Below, piece by piece: positions 24,001 to 35,154 of a DNA stretch of 64,000 bases. Source of the stretch: Mercenaria mercenaria (lineage: Eukaryota > Mollusca > Bivalvia > Venerida > Veneridae); contig NC_069371.1 in NCBI RefSeq assembly GCF_021730395.1, positions 49,734,001 to 49,798,000 on the forward strand, given 5' to 3'. A model generated the notes under the pieces. It was not told the origin of the DNA. It saw only the letters and a list, made by a program, of their open reading frames with translations, and ran no database searches. The position numbers and the translations under genes were made by a program. The stretch's first letter is position 1. Each line of letters opens with the position of its first letter.

Positions 24001-25300
24001 TTACTGCTGTCACCGGGGTTCTAATGCCTATCACCGGGGTTCTTACTGCTGTCACCGGGGTTCTAATGCCTATCACCGGGGTTCTTACTGCTGTCACCGG
24101 GTTCTAATGCCTATCACCGGGTTCTTACTGCTGTCCCCCGGGGGTTTTAATGCCTATCACCGGGGTTCTTACTGCTGTCACCGGGGTTCTAATGCCTATC
24201 ACCGGGGTTCTTACTGCTGTCACCGGGGTTCTAATGCCTATCACCGGGGTTCTTACTGCTGTCACCGGGGTTCTAATGCCTATCACCGGGGTTCTTACTG
24301 CTGTCACCGGGGTTCTAATGCCTATCACCGGGGTTCTTCTGCTGTCACCGGAGTTCTAAATGCCTATCACCGGGTTCTTACTGTTGTCACCGGGTTCTAA
24401 TGCCTATCACCGGTTCTTACTGCTGTCAAACCGGGTTCTAATGCTATCACCGGAGTTCTTACTGCTGTCACCGGGGTTCTAATGCCTATCACCGGGGTTC
24501 TTACTGCTGTCACCGGGGTTCTAATGCCTATCACCGGGGTTCTTACTGCTGTCACCGGGGTTCTAATGCCTATCACCGGGGTTCTTACTGCTGTCCACCG
24601 GGATTCTAATGCCTATCACCGGGGTTCTTACTGCTGTCACCGGGGTTCTAATGCCTACCACCGGGGTTCTTACTACGGATCTGCACGGTGTTCAGTCTAT
24701 CAGGGGTTAAGCTACCGGGTTCTAACATTAGTTCTTACTGGGCCCAAATTAAAGATAGACGGTTCCTTATAGAAGTTTTAGCTTTAATGGGTTCTAATGT
24801 CATCACCTGGGATTTTCAAAGTGACACTCGGAGTTAATGTCATCATTTGGGGGTATATGTGCATTAATTCATCATGTTGCTCTTCAACCTTCAAGTCTTA
24901 TTCTCCGATCACGTTAAATGGCAACCGGTTTTATCAGGTTTTGTTTACATCAACTCTTCGCGGGTTAATGTTCGTTTTTTACTGGTACCTTCCAAAATGT
25001 TATACCGGTTTTACGCTGTCACTCTATGTATACGAGGGTTATATGCTGGCCGGGGTTTAAATTTCTATCTACGTGGTTACTTCCTATCATTTTTAAGCCT
25101 ACCTTATAGGACCGTTCAAGATCAGAGAGTTAGCGCAGGGTCTATGGATCATGGGGGTTCTTCTGCGGGGGGTTTATGTTCTATCCTCGGCGGTGCGTAT
25201 GTTTTTTGTAAGGGGTTTTAATGGACCTGGTTCTAAATCATTCCGTTCTTACCTTTACGGTTCATGTGGGGTTCTTCACTGCTTCAGGAGTTTTGTACTA
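21060..25300. repeat. 42-bp CpG-rich minisatellite (~4 kb)
   Basis: The unit is two related 21-mers, TTCTAATGCCTATCACCGGGG and TTCTTACTGCTGTCACCGGG(G), giving 42 bp. Copies are almost perfect at about 22330-23165 and 23810-24650 and decay toward both ends (21060-22300 and 24700-25300), as expected of unequal exchange. Because 42 is a multiple of 3 and units lack stops in several frames, both strands show long false reading frames (plus PITGVLTAVTGVLM, minus TAVRTPVIGIRTPV). There is no start context, codon bias or splice signal to support translation. Confidence 0.92.
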
Positions 25301-25499
25301 CACGGGTTTTTTAGAATCCAGGAACACGTTGGTAAGCTTTTAACTTTAAATTTTACCCGTTCCATGATGAATACAGGTTCAAAATCAGGGTATTTAAAAC
25401 CAAAACAAAACAAACAAATCCTAAACTTAATATGTAGGAAACATGTTGCTCAATAATTTTTTTTCATATTACAACATGGAAAAAATGTTTATATTTTGA

Positions 25500-25768
25500 G
25501 GGCCTCCTGCCAGTGATTAAGGTTTTGTTGACTTTCTAACAAAAATGACCTTTATATCGATGTGGGTTCGAGCCTATTGGATCGTTTTGGGAAATTCTTC
25601 ATGTGAAGAAAGCCATCTATGGCATAGGGGAAGGTGGGGTGGTGTTAAGGGTTTGACCTCTGGCGTGAATGTTGTAATGCAACGGAAAGGGCACATTCTT
25701 CTCCCCTCAAAGCTGGAAAGTCGCCCTTGACCTAAATGTGTTTTCTCGACGGTTATACCCAACCAAAA
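25500..25768 (+). mobile_element. tRNA-headed SINE (diverged)
   Basis: The head GGGCCTCCTGCCAGTGATTA is followed by the B box GGGTTCGAGCC (near 25565). The same body as the SINE at 3872-4170 follows (AATTCTTCATGTGAAGAAAGCCATC, AAAGCTGGAAAGTCGCC) and an eroded ACGGTTATACCCAACC tail. It is more diverged than the 3.9 and 11.4 kb copies. Confidence 0.75.
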
Positions 25769-26808
25769 TTAGAAACTACCCAGTTTACCAGTTTCATGAC
25801 TAAAGTATTTGTAAATTTAAAATGAAGAATCCTATTATAGGTGGAAATGTTTGTTCAAGATTTTTTCATTTTAACATAAATTCACTTGTTGGGCCGAAGT
25901 GTTGTGGACTCAAATAAGACCCGCACGGATAAGATGTTCGTGCTCATCGGGGTAAGATTCGTTCGTAAGAAGATAATTAAATCGGTTATTTCTAAGGTGG
26001 CTACTGATGTAAAATACAGGGATGGGTTTTATCAAACTATTCCAGTATGGCCTAAAACTTTTATAGGCATTCCACAAAAAAATCACCAATCACAGTCAAA
26101 ATTTAAAATTTTAAATTTATACAAAATATGTATATTTTCAGAATTTTTTTGCTTAAATATTTTCTCGACAAAGATGTCTCAAAAAAATGTGGCGGATAAA
26201 GAAGTCTCCAAATAAAGCGGTAAATAATAACAATAGCTATTTTTGAATGACATTAAGCGTCAATAAGATTTTACAACATGGACAATTAAGATACATTCAA
26301 AAAAGAAATTTCCATAATGATAATAACATTTTCAAAATTAGAATATCAGAATATAAATTATTTGAAAACGAATAAAGAAGTTTTAAATCAATGTAAAAAT
26401 AATTTTTGTAAAATTACAGTAAAAATTTAAAATGCTATTAAGATCATTACAAAAAAAATTCTTTAATTTTGATTGAAAAGTAGATTTATATTATTAGTAT
26501 GAATTTAAATTGTAAGAAGAAGTGAATTCCATAAAATTTTTATCATGTTTAAGCTAAATTTGTACAGAGTTCTTTTTAAATTTCTAATAGAATATATATT
26601 TGAGTTTTTATTAGAAAGGGAGAATTGCAATGGTCATTTGTAACTAAATGTTTTTTCAATCTTTGAAATGAATAGGACAATGTTTTTTACCCTTTTGGGC
26701 ATTAGAACAAATTGAAATATGGTATTAGGCAACCTGTTTCTCAAAAAAAGATTTAGAAGGTTTGAATTTCTTAATACTTCATCAAAGTTGCTACACTTTG
26801 ATTTGTAA
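25769..26808. other. Very AT-rich non-coding stretch
   Basis: Dominated by A/T homopolymers, with no open frame that resembles a family. The minus-strand 3' remnant of the neighbouring LINE probably extends a few hundred bases into it. Confidence 0.5.
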
Positions 26809-27612
26809 TTATTTTATAGCGCGTCTCTGCAAAGATGTAATTTTATCAGTGTCCGATTTGTGACAAAGTCCCCAGACATTGCAACAATACTCCATGGTTG
26901 ACATAATATATGCATTGTAATACAATAGTTTCATCTCATCTGTTAAGAAAAATGCAATTCTTCTAAGTAGAGCAATTTTTGAGTTTAGTTTATTGGCCAC
27001 GGTACTAACGTGGGATTGCCAAGACAGAGTTTCATCGATATATACACCTAGAACTTTCTGATACTTCACATTTTCAATGACCGAACCGTCTAGAATTAAC
27101 TCAAGTTTTTTAGTATGTTTTATTTTGACTCTAGTGCTCAATACCATACATTTTGTTTTTGAAGGATGAAGTGACATGTTATTTATTTTACACCAATTAT
27201 GGACACTATTTAGGCTATACTGAAGTTCAGACTGAATTTTTGTAATACTGCCGGCGGATTTATGTAGGGTGGAGTCATCGGCATATAGATCAATGTTGGT
27301 AGTATTTGAAATTAACGCCATGTCATTGATATATATCAGGAAAAGAAGGGGAGTAAGAAGTATGGATCCTTGCGGGACACCTGATTGTACTGTCATTCTT
27401 TTGGAATGCAGCTTCTTTACTTCTAGAGTCTGTGTTCGATTAGCTAAATAACATTTAAATATATCCAATGTTCTGTCTGTAAAATGGTAAATGGGATCTG
27501 GCCAGTCATCGAAAGGAACCGAGATATTATGCCAATACAAGCTGTGTGCAAGTTTGATTAAAGTTGATTGCAAAATGTTGTCTCTGTTATTTTCACAAGC
27601 CGAAAATAGCAC
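26809..27612 (-). pseudogene. LINE reverse-transcriptase fragment
   Basis: Part of ORF2 of a non-LTR retrotransposon. Visible motifs in order: CYLANRTQTLEV, the fingers/palm motif SGVPQGSILLTPLLFLIYIN, the catalytic LYADDSTLH, WCKINNMSLHPSKTKCMVLS (motif D region), LGVYIDETLSWQSHV, and the thumb-like MEYCCNVWGLC. This matches the CR1/L2/Jockey group. The endonuclease and the first RT motifs are absent, and the frame ends soon after LQRRAIK. It is a dead partial copy. A block from inside it (27492-27533) appears again just upstream at 27645-27686. Confidence 0.85.
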
Positions 27613-27686
27613 ATTTTGGGGGCCAAAACTGTGCGATGCATGACGGGATCTGGCCAGTTATCGAAAGGAACCCAGATATTATACCA

Positions 27687-28370
27687 AATTTGTTAACATA
27701 TTCCGCTGAATTTATTGACTGTGCCCTATCGAGCATAAAATACATTCTCCACATATTCCACGGAATATATATTGTATTTGTGATTTAGTTCAATTTATAA
27801 TATTATCTGGCCTGTCATAATCATGGCCTAAAAATATTCCGTGGAATATATGTCTTCAGAAGAACTGATTCTGCACGAACGTATAAAGGGTATTTCAAAG
27901 TTTCAGGTTCCGTAATATTAACTGTTTATTGAAATGTGACTGCTCTATTTATATATTATATATATTGTATTTAGATATAGATACTATACAAGAATTTCAT
28001 TAGGAAAGGTAAAACGGAAGCATTCAAAATAACAGGTTCTGGTGCAATCCAGTCTGTTTTAAATGTGCAACATCCCTCTCGCTCTTTAACACCAGCTAAT
28101 TTAAAAGCGGAACTGTATTATGTAGGGAATATTGTATGTAAATATTTGTTTGTTGTTTTTTTTTTCAGTGTAAGATTGAAGTCGTCACAATTGAAATTAT
28201 AGGATGTGAACGATATTTTGATCTTGTTTGTAAAACCAACAAACCTTCTTTTTTATTCCATGTTTTGACTAAATATAACCATTTTATGGTTTCCTACCAG
28301 AGAAAAAAAAAATATATATATATTTCTGTAATATTTTGATCATTCACTGAAAACATGTAATGAATTGATA
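27687..28370. other. Non-coding, AT-rich spacer
   Basis: No gene seen. It contains the short palindromic motif ATATTCCACGGAATATAT near 27754 and its relative ATATTCCGTGGAATATAT near 27834, and a TA microsatellite near 28310. Confidence 0.4.
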
Positions 28371-28380
28371 TTTATTTATT
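28371..28380 (-). terminator. Poly(A) signal pair for the minus-strand gene
   Basis: On the minus strand this reads AATAAATAAA, about 160 nt past the stop codon at 28539. It fits a short 3' UTR. Confidence 0.45.
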
Positions 28381-28538
28381 GGGGTTATGGTCCCAAAGGA
28401 TCAGAAAACATAACAAAAATATGTCATGGTGTATTTTTATTTTGATTTATGAAAGATATAGCAATATACATGTACTAAATGTAACTGTTAAGGTATTTCT
28501 GCACATCTGATACACTTTTTTTCCTTTGCTGCTTCACG

Positions 28539-31500
28539 TTAAACTTCTTTAGTGTATCTTCTCCTTTTCAGCGTCACCTGCAATTTATATAAGAACAAAA
28601 TCAACACATTTTCGGATTGAACTGAAAGTCTTTCTAACACGGCCAAAGTCTTTTCTGTATTGAACATAGAAGCCTGAAACTGTTTTATGAATTCTAATAT
28701 GCTTGTTTCTGTTAATGCATCCTTACACTAAAATGACGTCACGTTACCGTGCGACGATGTCAATGTTTTTGTTACGACCAAGATTGAGCGCTACTATTTT
28801 TTCTACCGTTTTTTTATTAAGAGCATAATTTTATTAGAATCGAAATAATGTATAGCAAAGTCGTGTTTTACTTAAATTAGATCTAATTCACTCAAAATTG
28901 GTAAAACGTCCAAAGAATAATTCACAAAGGCTATGCCCTCGTGAAATTATTTCGCGAAGGTATAACCTATTTTTGTGCAGTAATAACGTTAAAACACGTT
29001 TTTTTCTATACATTGTCAAACGTAACAAAAGAAAAGCGCGCCGAAATGGCAAATATTAGGTTAATATCTTCAAAGATGTTGGTAACAGACATAATTGAAA
29101 TAATATATCTCATTTAGTGAGTTGCTATTTAAAAAAAATCATTGCCGTTTGTATGTGTATTATTGTATCACTTGGGCTGCTCCCTTGTGATATAATGGCA
29201 TCACATCAGAAATCCAAACAATGACTTTATTTAAACAACAAATCACTAAATGAGATATAATTATACATATTTTTTAATGAACAGGTAGATTCTACTATGT
29301 AATTTATGCCATATTTTTAGCAGCATACATGCAATTATGGGGCTGCATTCAATGTGTGCCCTTAACAGGGCTTAGCACGATAACCAGAATAAAAATGTTT
29401 AATCTAGTTTTTGCTGTTTCAGTTGAAATATAAATGATACGTCATTTCGACATACTGTCTGGTGTCATGCAGGCATCAAAAAGAGTGCTAATCCACTTGA
29501 TCTTGTTTTGTTTTTCTTTCTTTTTGATAAAATACCTTTCAGAATAGAAATGAAATATCGGAATAGTGTTACACTTAATTTACCCACACATTGTACTAGT
29601 TATTAGACGAAGCAAATAACTCTTTAGGCGTGTACGCACTCCCAGATTATTATGTAGAATGTGTTACTTCCTATAACTTAACGCTCTTAAAACAAAATCA
29701 TGTCACATTTTACTTTACTTTGCGTCATACAATGCTTCTCCTAATTCATCCGCTTGAATACATAAACATGTCTTAGAATCGAAATGATATTGTATATACA
29801 TTTTATATGTCCAAGTACGATTAATTCATTCGGGCTACGCCCTTGTGAAATATATTTAGGATTGATTCATAAATAATTACTTTTTGACTGGAACCTGCTA
29901 AAGGCTTCCATGTACTCAATATATAGAATTGTAAGTTTGTTGTTAAATTTAGCTTAACATTCAAGTGCAATTTAAGCCAGTGGTAAAAATAAATTAGATT
30001 AATGTAAACTTAACAATGAAAATGATTTCAGCCGCTCAGCAATGAACGACACTGTAATAATTGTCAGTCAAAGGTTATTACAATCTACCTCGTTAGAAGT
30101 TTATGACATAAAGTTAGTGTATATTCGTGAACATTTAGTATACCTGATAATTTCACTCTGTTAATGTGTATAGTGTGTAAATCTTATATACCTGTATTGG
30201 AATTTCATCATCAGAGTAACATTCATCAACGTTATCTGTCAACGCATGTCGTATTTCTGTTTTTTCAATTTTTCTCAACTCCTCAAGAGGTGCTGTAAGT
30301 TGCTCTTTATCTGGAAGAAAATATTTTGCATGTCATGAAAGAAAATGCTTTTGCATACCAATCAGTCTAAATTATGATAGTACTTCGTAATTGTGCTATG
30401 TTGTTGCAGGACTGCCAATCATTTTAGCTACTTATAAAACTGATTTATCAATACTAAAAGATCCAACTTTAACAGCGTATGACGAAACATTTACAAGGAG
30501 AGCCAACCAGCTTTACCAAGTAAACATTTTAATCTAAAAGACACTATCAGCGTTTTGTCAACTACGCATTCTAAAAGTCCTGTACTGAATGTAACTGTTA
30601 CCCAAGTAAAAGGAACTGCATTAAAAGCAACAAGCAAACGGACTGAAGAAAGTCACGCCCAAATGATACCAAATCCCCGTTGCAGTTTAAAGTTATGCTT
30701 GGTAACTGCCTTATAGATATCTATGTCTGTCTCCCTCCTAAGTGTAATTAACATTTCTTTGAATTTAGGTGGTAGCACGTAGTTAAGAAATATTTTGTTT
30801 CAAAGCGTTTTAAATACCTTCTTCAATCTCATCAAAGAAGTTTGACCACCAACTTAGTTCATCTTTTTTAAAAAACCTTTCGTTCTTCGACAAGTCTGCT
30901 TTAAGTCTATCTGTTGTTATTTTGTTTGTTTTGGCATTCGTCGGAAGTCCCTTTGGTTTCTCAGTCAAAATTCCTATCCCACCACTTCCTGCACAGTAAT
31001 TCCATTCCTAAGATATAAGAAATACTTCACGTGTACATAAAACAAGAGGGCCACGATGACCCTGGGTCGCTCATCTGAATAACACACCATAACAGTGTAA
31101 ACGTGTTTTCATAGTAACAAGTATTCTGACCAGTTTTCATTAAGATTGGACCAAACATCTTGAGGGTAAATAAGAATTTTCTTTGATTTGACCTAGTTTT
31201 TAACCCCAAATGACCAAGACTCGTGCTTGTCCAAGATTCCATAAAAAAAATATTCTGACAAAGTTTCAGGAAGAATGAAAAAAATGAACTCTAGAGTGTA
31301 TATAAGCTTTTCCTTTGATTTCACCTAATGACCTAGTTTTTGACCTCACACGATCCACATTCGAAATCATACAAGACTTTAAACAACAGTGTAAACATTT
31401 TGACCAAATTTCATAAAGAAATGGTCAACAATGTGGCCTCTAAAGTGTTTTCAAGCTTTTCCTTTGATTTGACTGGATGAACTAGTATCTGACCCAACAT

Positions 31501-33915
31501 GACCAAAATTCAAACCTGACCTATAAGTCATCAAGACAAAAAATGTAATCAAATTTCATGAAGATCCAGTGTCCAATTGCATACATGTTTTTTTTTATTT
31601 GTCCTTGCGACCTAGTTTTTGACCACAGATTATCCATATTCAAACTTGACCTAGATTTCATCAAGGCAGCTAGTCTGACTAAATTTTATTAACATGCATT
31701 GTAAAATGCAGCCCCATATTGCGTACTAGTTGGTTTTCTTTCATTTTTGCAGGTGACCTAGTTTTTGACCCCAGATAACCCATATTCAAACTTAAGTTCT
31801 AGCATGACTCGGTTTGATTTCCAGTTAAACAAAGGAGGAAATCAAGCTCTGTATATTCTGCGATAAACAACGGTTGACGCGCGGACCGGTAAGACAGCAT
31901 TATGACGTCAAATTGCCACATGACGACCGATACATTACTTCTCGGGTAAATGAAATCCAGCATAATATTTATTAAAATATGTCAGTGAGCTATCGGAATG
32001 AAAACAATAAAGGTCTTCTTGTGATTTATCGTCTAATTTACCACGGTTCATCGTTCAGATGCTTCAGTATTTAACCAATTGGGCTAACGCTCTCGTGGTT
32101 CAATTCCTACACATCTGAACTCTGAACCGTGGTAAATTAGACGATAAACCACTCGAAGGCCTTGATTATTTGTTAACTATTTTGCATCCAGACAAACATT
32201 CTGATCAAATGTCATGAAGATCGGGTGTAAAATGCAGTGCCTATTGCTTACACAAGAATTTTCTTTGATTTTAGTGACCTAGTTTTTGATTCCAGATAAT
32301 TCATATTCAAACTTTACCTAGATGTTATTAAGGCAATTATTCTGACAAAATTTCATGAACCTCGATTGAAAAATACAACCTCTATCGCATACAGAGTGTT
32401 TTTCTTTGATTTGTCCTACTGACCTAATTTTTGTTCCCTGATGACCGATATTCGAATGTGACCTAGATTTCATCAAGGCTATCATTTTGATCAATTTTTA
32501 TGAATGTCTAGTGTAAAATGCACACCCTGTTGCGTTTTAAGGTTTCTCTTTGATTTGTGCAGGTGACATAGCTTTTGACCCCAGATAAGCCATATTCGAA
32601 CTTGACCTAGATTGCATCCACATAAACATTCTGCTCAAATTTCATGAAGATCCGGTATAAAATGCAGTCCCCATTGCATACACAAGGTTTTTCTATGATT
32701 TGACCTAGTGACCTAGCTTTTGATCCCAGATAACCCATATTCAAGCAAGACCTTAACTTGATCAAGGCAATTCTGACCAAATTTCATGAAGATCAATCGA
32801 AAAATACAGCCTCTATCGCATACATAAGGTTTCTCTTTGAGTTGACCTAGTGATCTAGTTATTGACCCCAGATGACCAATATTCTAACTTGACCTATATT
32901 TTATCAAGGCACTTATTCGGACAATTTTTTTATGAATATCCAGTGTAAAATACAGCCCCTATTGCGTACACAAGGGTTTTCTTAATTTGACCGGGTGACC
33001 TAGTTTTTGACCCTTGATAACCCATATTCAGACTCGACCTAGGTTTTATCCAGACAAACATTCTGATCATATTTCATGAAGATCGGGTGTAAAATGCAGT
33101 CTCAACTGCATACACAAGATTTTTCTTTGATTTGACCTTTTGACCTAGTTTTGACCCCAGGTAACCCATATTCAAACTTGGCCTAGATATCATCGCGGCA
33201 ACTATTCTGATCAAATTTAATGACGATCAATTGAAGAACAAGCCTCTATCGCATACACAAGCTGAATGTTGACAGACGACAGACGACGGACATCGAGCGA
33301 TCACAATAACTCACCTGAGCATGCTCAGGTGAGCTAAAAACAACAAAACAATAACTATATTATGACAAAACACCATGTGCTCCTGCATTATAAATCAACA
33401 CGTGATAAGTTAAAGCAGACAAGGAAGTATCGCAATTCAGATTTAAATCGGTGAATAGGTCTTCAGCCGAATCATGTTTAAGGCATTGTGCATTAATCTT
33501 AAAAAACATTTTCGCTCATAATCAGGGAATACGAACGCTTAGCGCAAAGCATTTATTGATGATGTTAATATGTACAGCTTTGTTTATCATGTGTAGCGGT
33601 TAAGGAAATGAAACCATCGTTTCATACTTGAAAACATTCATCTATCTTCATATTATATATATATAAAAAAAGATGCTTACAGCATCTGTTGGCCATGCCT
33701 TCCATAACAATACAACCTCTCCAATTTCGTTTCTACAAATTTTGTATGCATGTGGTTTGGAATGACCCTCTATGTCATTTAGGTATGGTGACATCCATGA
33801 CACAAAATCATATGTTTCTTCAAGTTTGTACCCGAATAGGCCCGGACTTTGACTACCACTCCAAATGTCCATTAACTGTGTAAGTGTGTTAGCATTGCTG
33901 TGATGCAACTTCCTG
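28539..33915 (-). CDS. Spliced host gene of unknown function (3' four exons)
   Basis: Four minus-strand exons fit by frame and splice sites: 33915-33681, 31007-30818, 30310-30192 and 28577-28539 (stop TAA). Phases agree at every junction (0, 1, 0) and all introns are GT-AG. The visible 193 or so residues read KLHHSNANTLTQLMDIWSGS, FGYKLEETYDFVSWMSPYLN, EVVLLWKAWPTDA, EWNYCAGSGGIGILTEKPKG, KKDELSWWSNFFDEIEE, an acidic stretch (DNVDECYSDDEIPIQ), and a basic end (VTLKRRRYTKEV). I do not recognise the family. WWSNFF recalls a ferlin motif but nothing around it does. An acceptor before exon 33915 means more 5' exons lie further up. Intron 1 holds a 2.3 kb tandem-repeat element. Not surrounded by transposon ends, so probably a host gene. 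Confidence 0.6.
29095..29262. mobile_element. Palindromic MITE
   Basis: ATATATCTCATTTAGTGAGTTG at the left faces CAAATCACTAAATGAGATATAA at the right, with CAATGNC...TTTG arms inside and a loop containing CTTGTGATATAATG. Relatives are at 34810-34950 and 44750-44900. Non-coding. Confidence 0.65.
31027..33345 (-). repeat. Tandem-repeat element, ~144 bp unit, hairpin end
   Basis: TGACCTAGTTTTTGACC recurs about every 144 bp (for example near 31330, 31609, 31752, 32566, 32708, 32997). On the minus strand the element starts with a TTAGCTCACCTGAGCATGCTCAGGTGAGTT-type hairpin at 33340, then a GTCCGTCGTCTGTCGTC stem, and ends at ...GGGTCATCGTGGCCCTCTTG near 31050. It has the same architecture as 43028-44560. 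It sits in the first visible intron of the minus-strand gene and carries a nested insertion at 31795-32185. Confidence 0.8.
31795..32185. mobile_element. MITE/foldback nested in the 144-bp array
   Basis: It interrupts the regular 144 bp phase of the host array. Its right part is a clear inverted pair: ATCGTCTAATTTACCACGGTTCA against TGAACCGTGGTAAATTAGACGAT, with AAGG(T/C)CTT outside. The left limit is approximate, judged from where array sequence stops. Confidence 0.55.
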
Positions 33916-34051
33916 CTGAAACTAAACAATGATACAGGTTTAATATAATCTATTTCGTGAATTATCATCACATCTATTTCGTGAATTACAACAAAAAATT
34001 GATAATTTTAGATGTTTATTTATTTATAACTCAATTATATTTTCTAGATTT

Positions 34052-34800
34052 TATGCCCCCGAAGGTGGGCATATTAAAATCGCTCTGTGCGTCCGTCCGT
34101 CCGTCTGTCCGTAACTTTGTAAATTCTTGGCCGGGCTGTAACTCTGCTATTCATGGTGAGATTTTGAAATAGCTTTGCATATTTATATGCAGTTAAAATT
34201 CGTTGTAGAGTCTACATTTAGTCTGTAGATTAAATGCGCATGCAATTTCGGGAGCTGTGGTCTAGTGGATAAGGTGTCGGCCGCTCAATCCAGGGATCAT
34301 GGGTTCGAGCCTGACGACCATGACTTCTCATATGACATCAACTGGTACTGAGTTTTTCAGGAAGCGGACTCGAGAGTGGTTACTATAAGCTTAAATGTTA
34401 TATTTAACTTAATGAGACGACGTCCAGACCCCTAGCTCCAAGTTTAAGGTCACACTTAGAAGTCAAACGTTAATAGGTTCTGTTTTGTGTCCGGTTCGTA
34501 ACTTTTCGATTTATCAAGAGATTTTGAAATTACTTAGCATAAATGTTTATCTTAATAAAACGATGTGTCATGTGCAAGACCCATACCCCTACCTCCAAGG
34601 TTAAGGTCACACTTAGAGGTCAAATGTTAACAACATCTATTCTTGTGTCCGGCCCATAACTCTGCCGTCCATGAAGAGACTTTGAAATATCTTGGCATAA
34701 ATGTTAATCATAATCAATGTAAGACCCAGATCCTTAGCTCCAAGGTCAAGGTCATACTTAGAAGTCAAAGGTTAATAGGATCTTTTTTGTGTCCGTCATA
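34052..34800 (+). repeat. Tandem-repeat element with GTCCGTCC stem, split by a SINE
   Basis: It starts ATGCCCCCGAAGGTGGGCAT (a hairpin), then GCGTCCGTCCGTCCGTCTGT, then units containing GTCCGG(T/C)(T/C)C(A/G)TAACT about 157 bp apart (34489, 34646) with TTAAGGTCACACTTAGA. The SINE at 34250-34440 lies within it. A relative is at 53380-53885. Confidence 0.65.
34250..34440 (+). mobile_element. tRNA-headed SINE, second family
   Basis: The head GGAGCTGTGGTCTAGTGGAT has an A-box-like TGGTCTAGTGG and the B box GGGTTCGAGCC (34303-34313). A body with CATGACTTCTCATATGACA and AGGAAGCGGACTCGAGAGTG follows. The head lacks a plausible 3' acceptor arm, so it is a SINE head and not a tRNA gene. Confidence 0.65.
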
Positions 34801-34809
34801 TCACCCTGT

Positions 34810-34950
34810 CATCATAATATATCCCAAACAGTGATTTTTCATTAAATGAAATAATTGTTTGGAATTTAGATGCAGAGGAATCATGGCACAACCCGAGTGA
34901 TATAATAAAACGCATTAAAACTGATTGCCATTATTTCATAAAATGATGAT
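34810..34950. mobile_element. Palindromic MITE, diverged copy
   Basis: AATATATCCCAAACAGTGATTT and AATAATTGTTTGGAATT at the left, and CGAGTGATATAAT in the centre, match the family seen at 44750-44900 and 29095-29262. Confidence 0.45.
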
Positions 34951-35154
34951 GATTTTCCTTTTCCGGGTAATTTTTCAGTTTTTCAAAACGTGCAGAACTA
35001 TCTAAACGTTTATCAAACATATATCCTGCACTTTTGAGTCAAATAAAGATATGTGTTCTGAAGCAAAAAGGTATCCATTTGGAATTTTTGCAATGGTTTA
35101 CATGTTACTTTTATGCTCAAAGAAACATTGTTGACAGTTTTCTTTCCATTTCAG

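Noticed and set aside
25886-26215. 109-residue plus-strand frame (MFVLIGVRFVRKKIIKSVIS...)
   Set aside because: No recognisable domain; sits in very AT-rich sequence after a SINE, with no exon boundaries. Left as non-coding.
30818-31007. Ferlin assignment of the minus-strand gene from DELSWWSNFF
   Set aside because: Only the WWS-aromatic motif recalls ferlins; no C2 strands or flanking ferlin motifs are present in the neighbouring exons.
34250-34320. Functional tRNA gene
   Set aside because: A and B boxes are present, but no acceptor stem closes the cloverleaf and a SINE body follows. The same reasoning applies to the heads at 59833 and 25500 and to the LTR copy at 4642.
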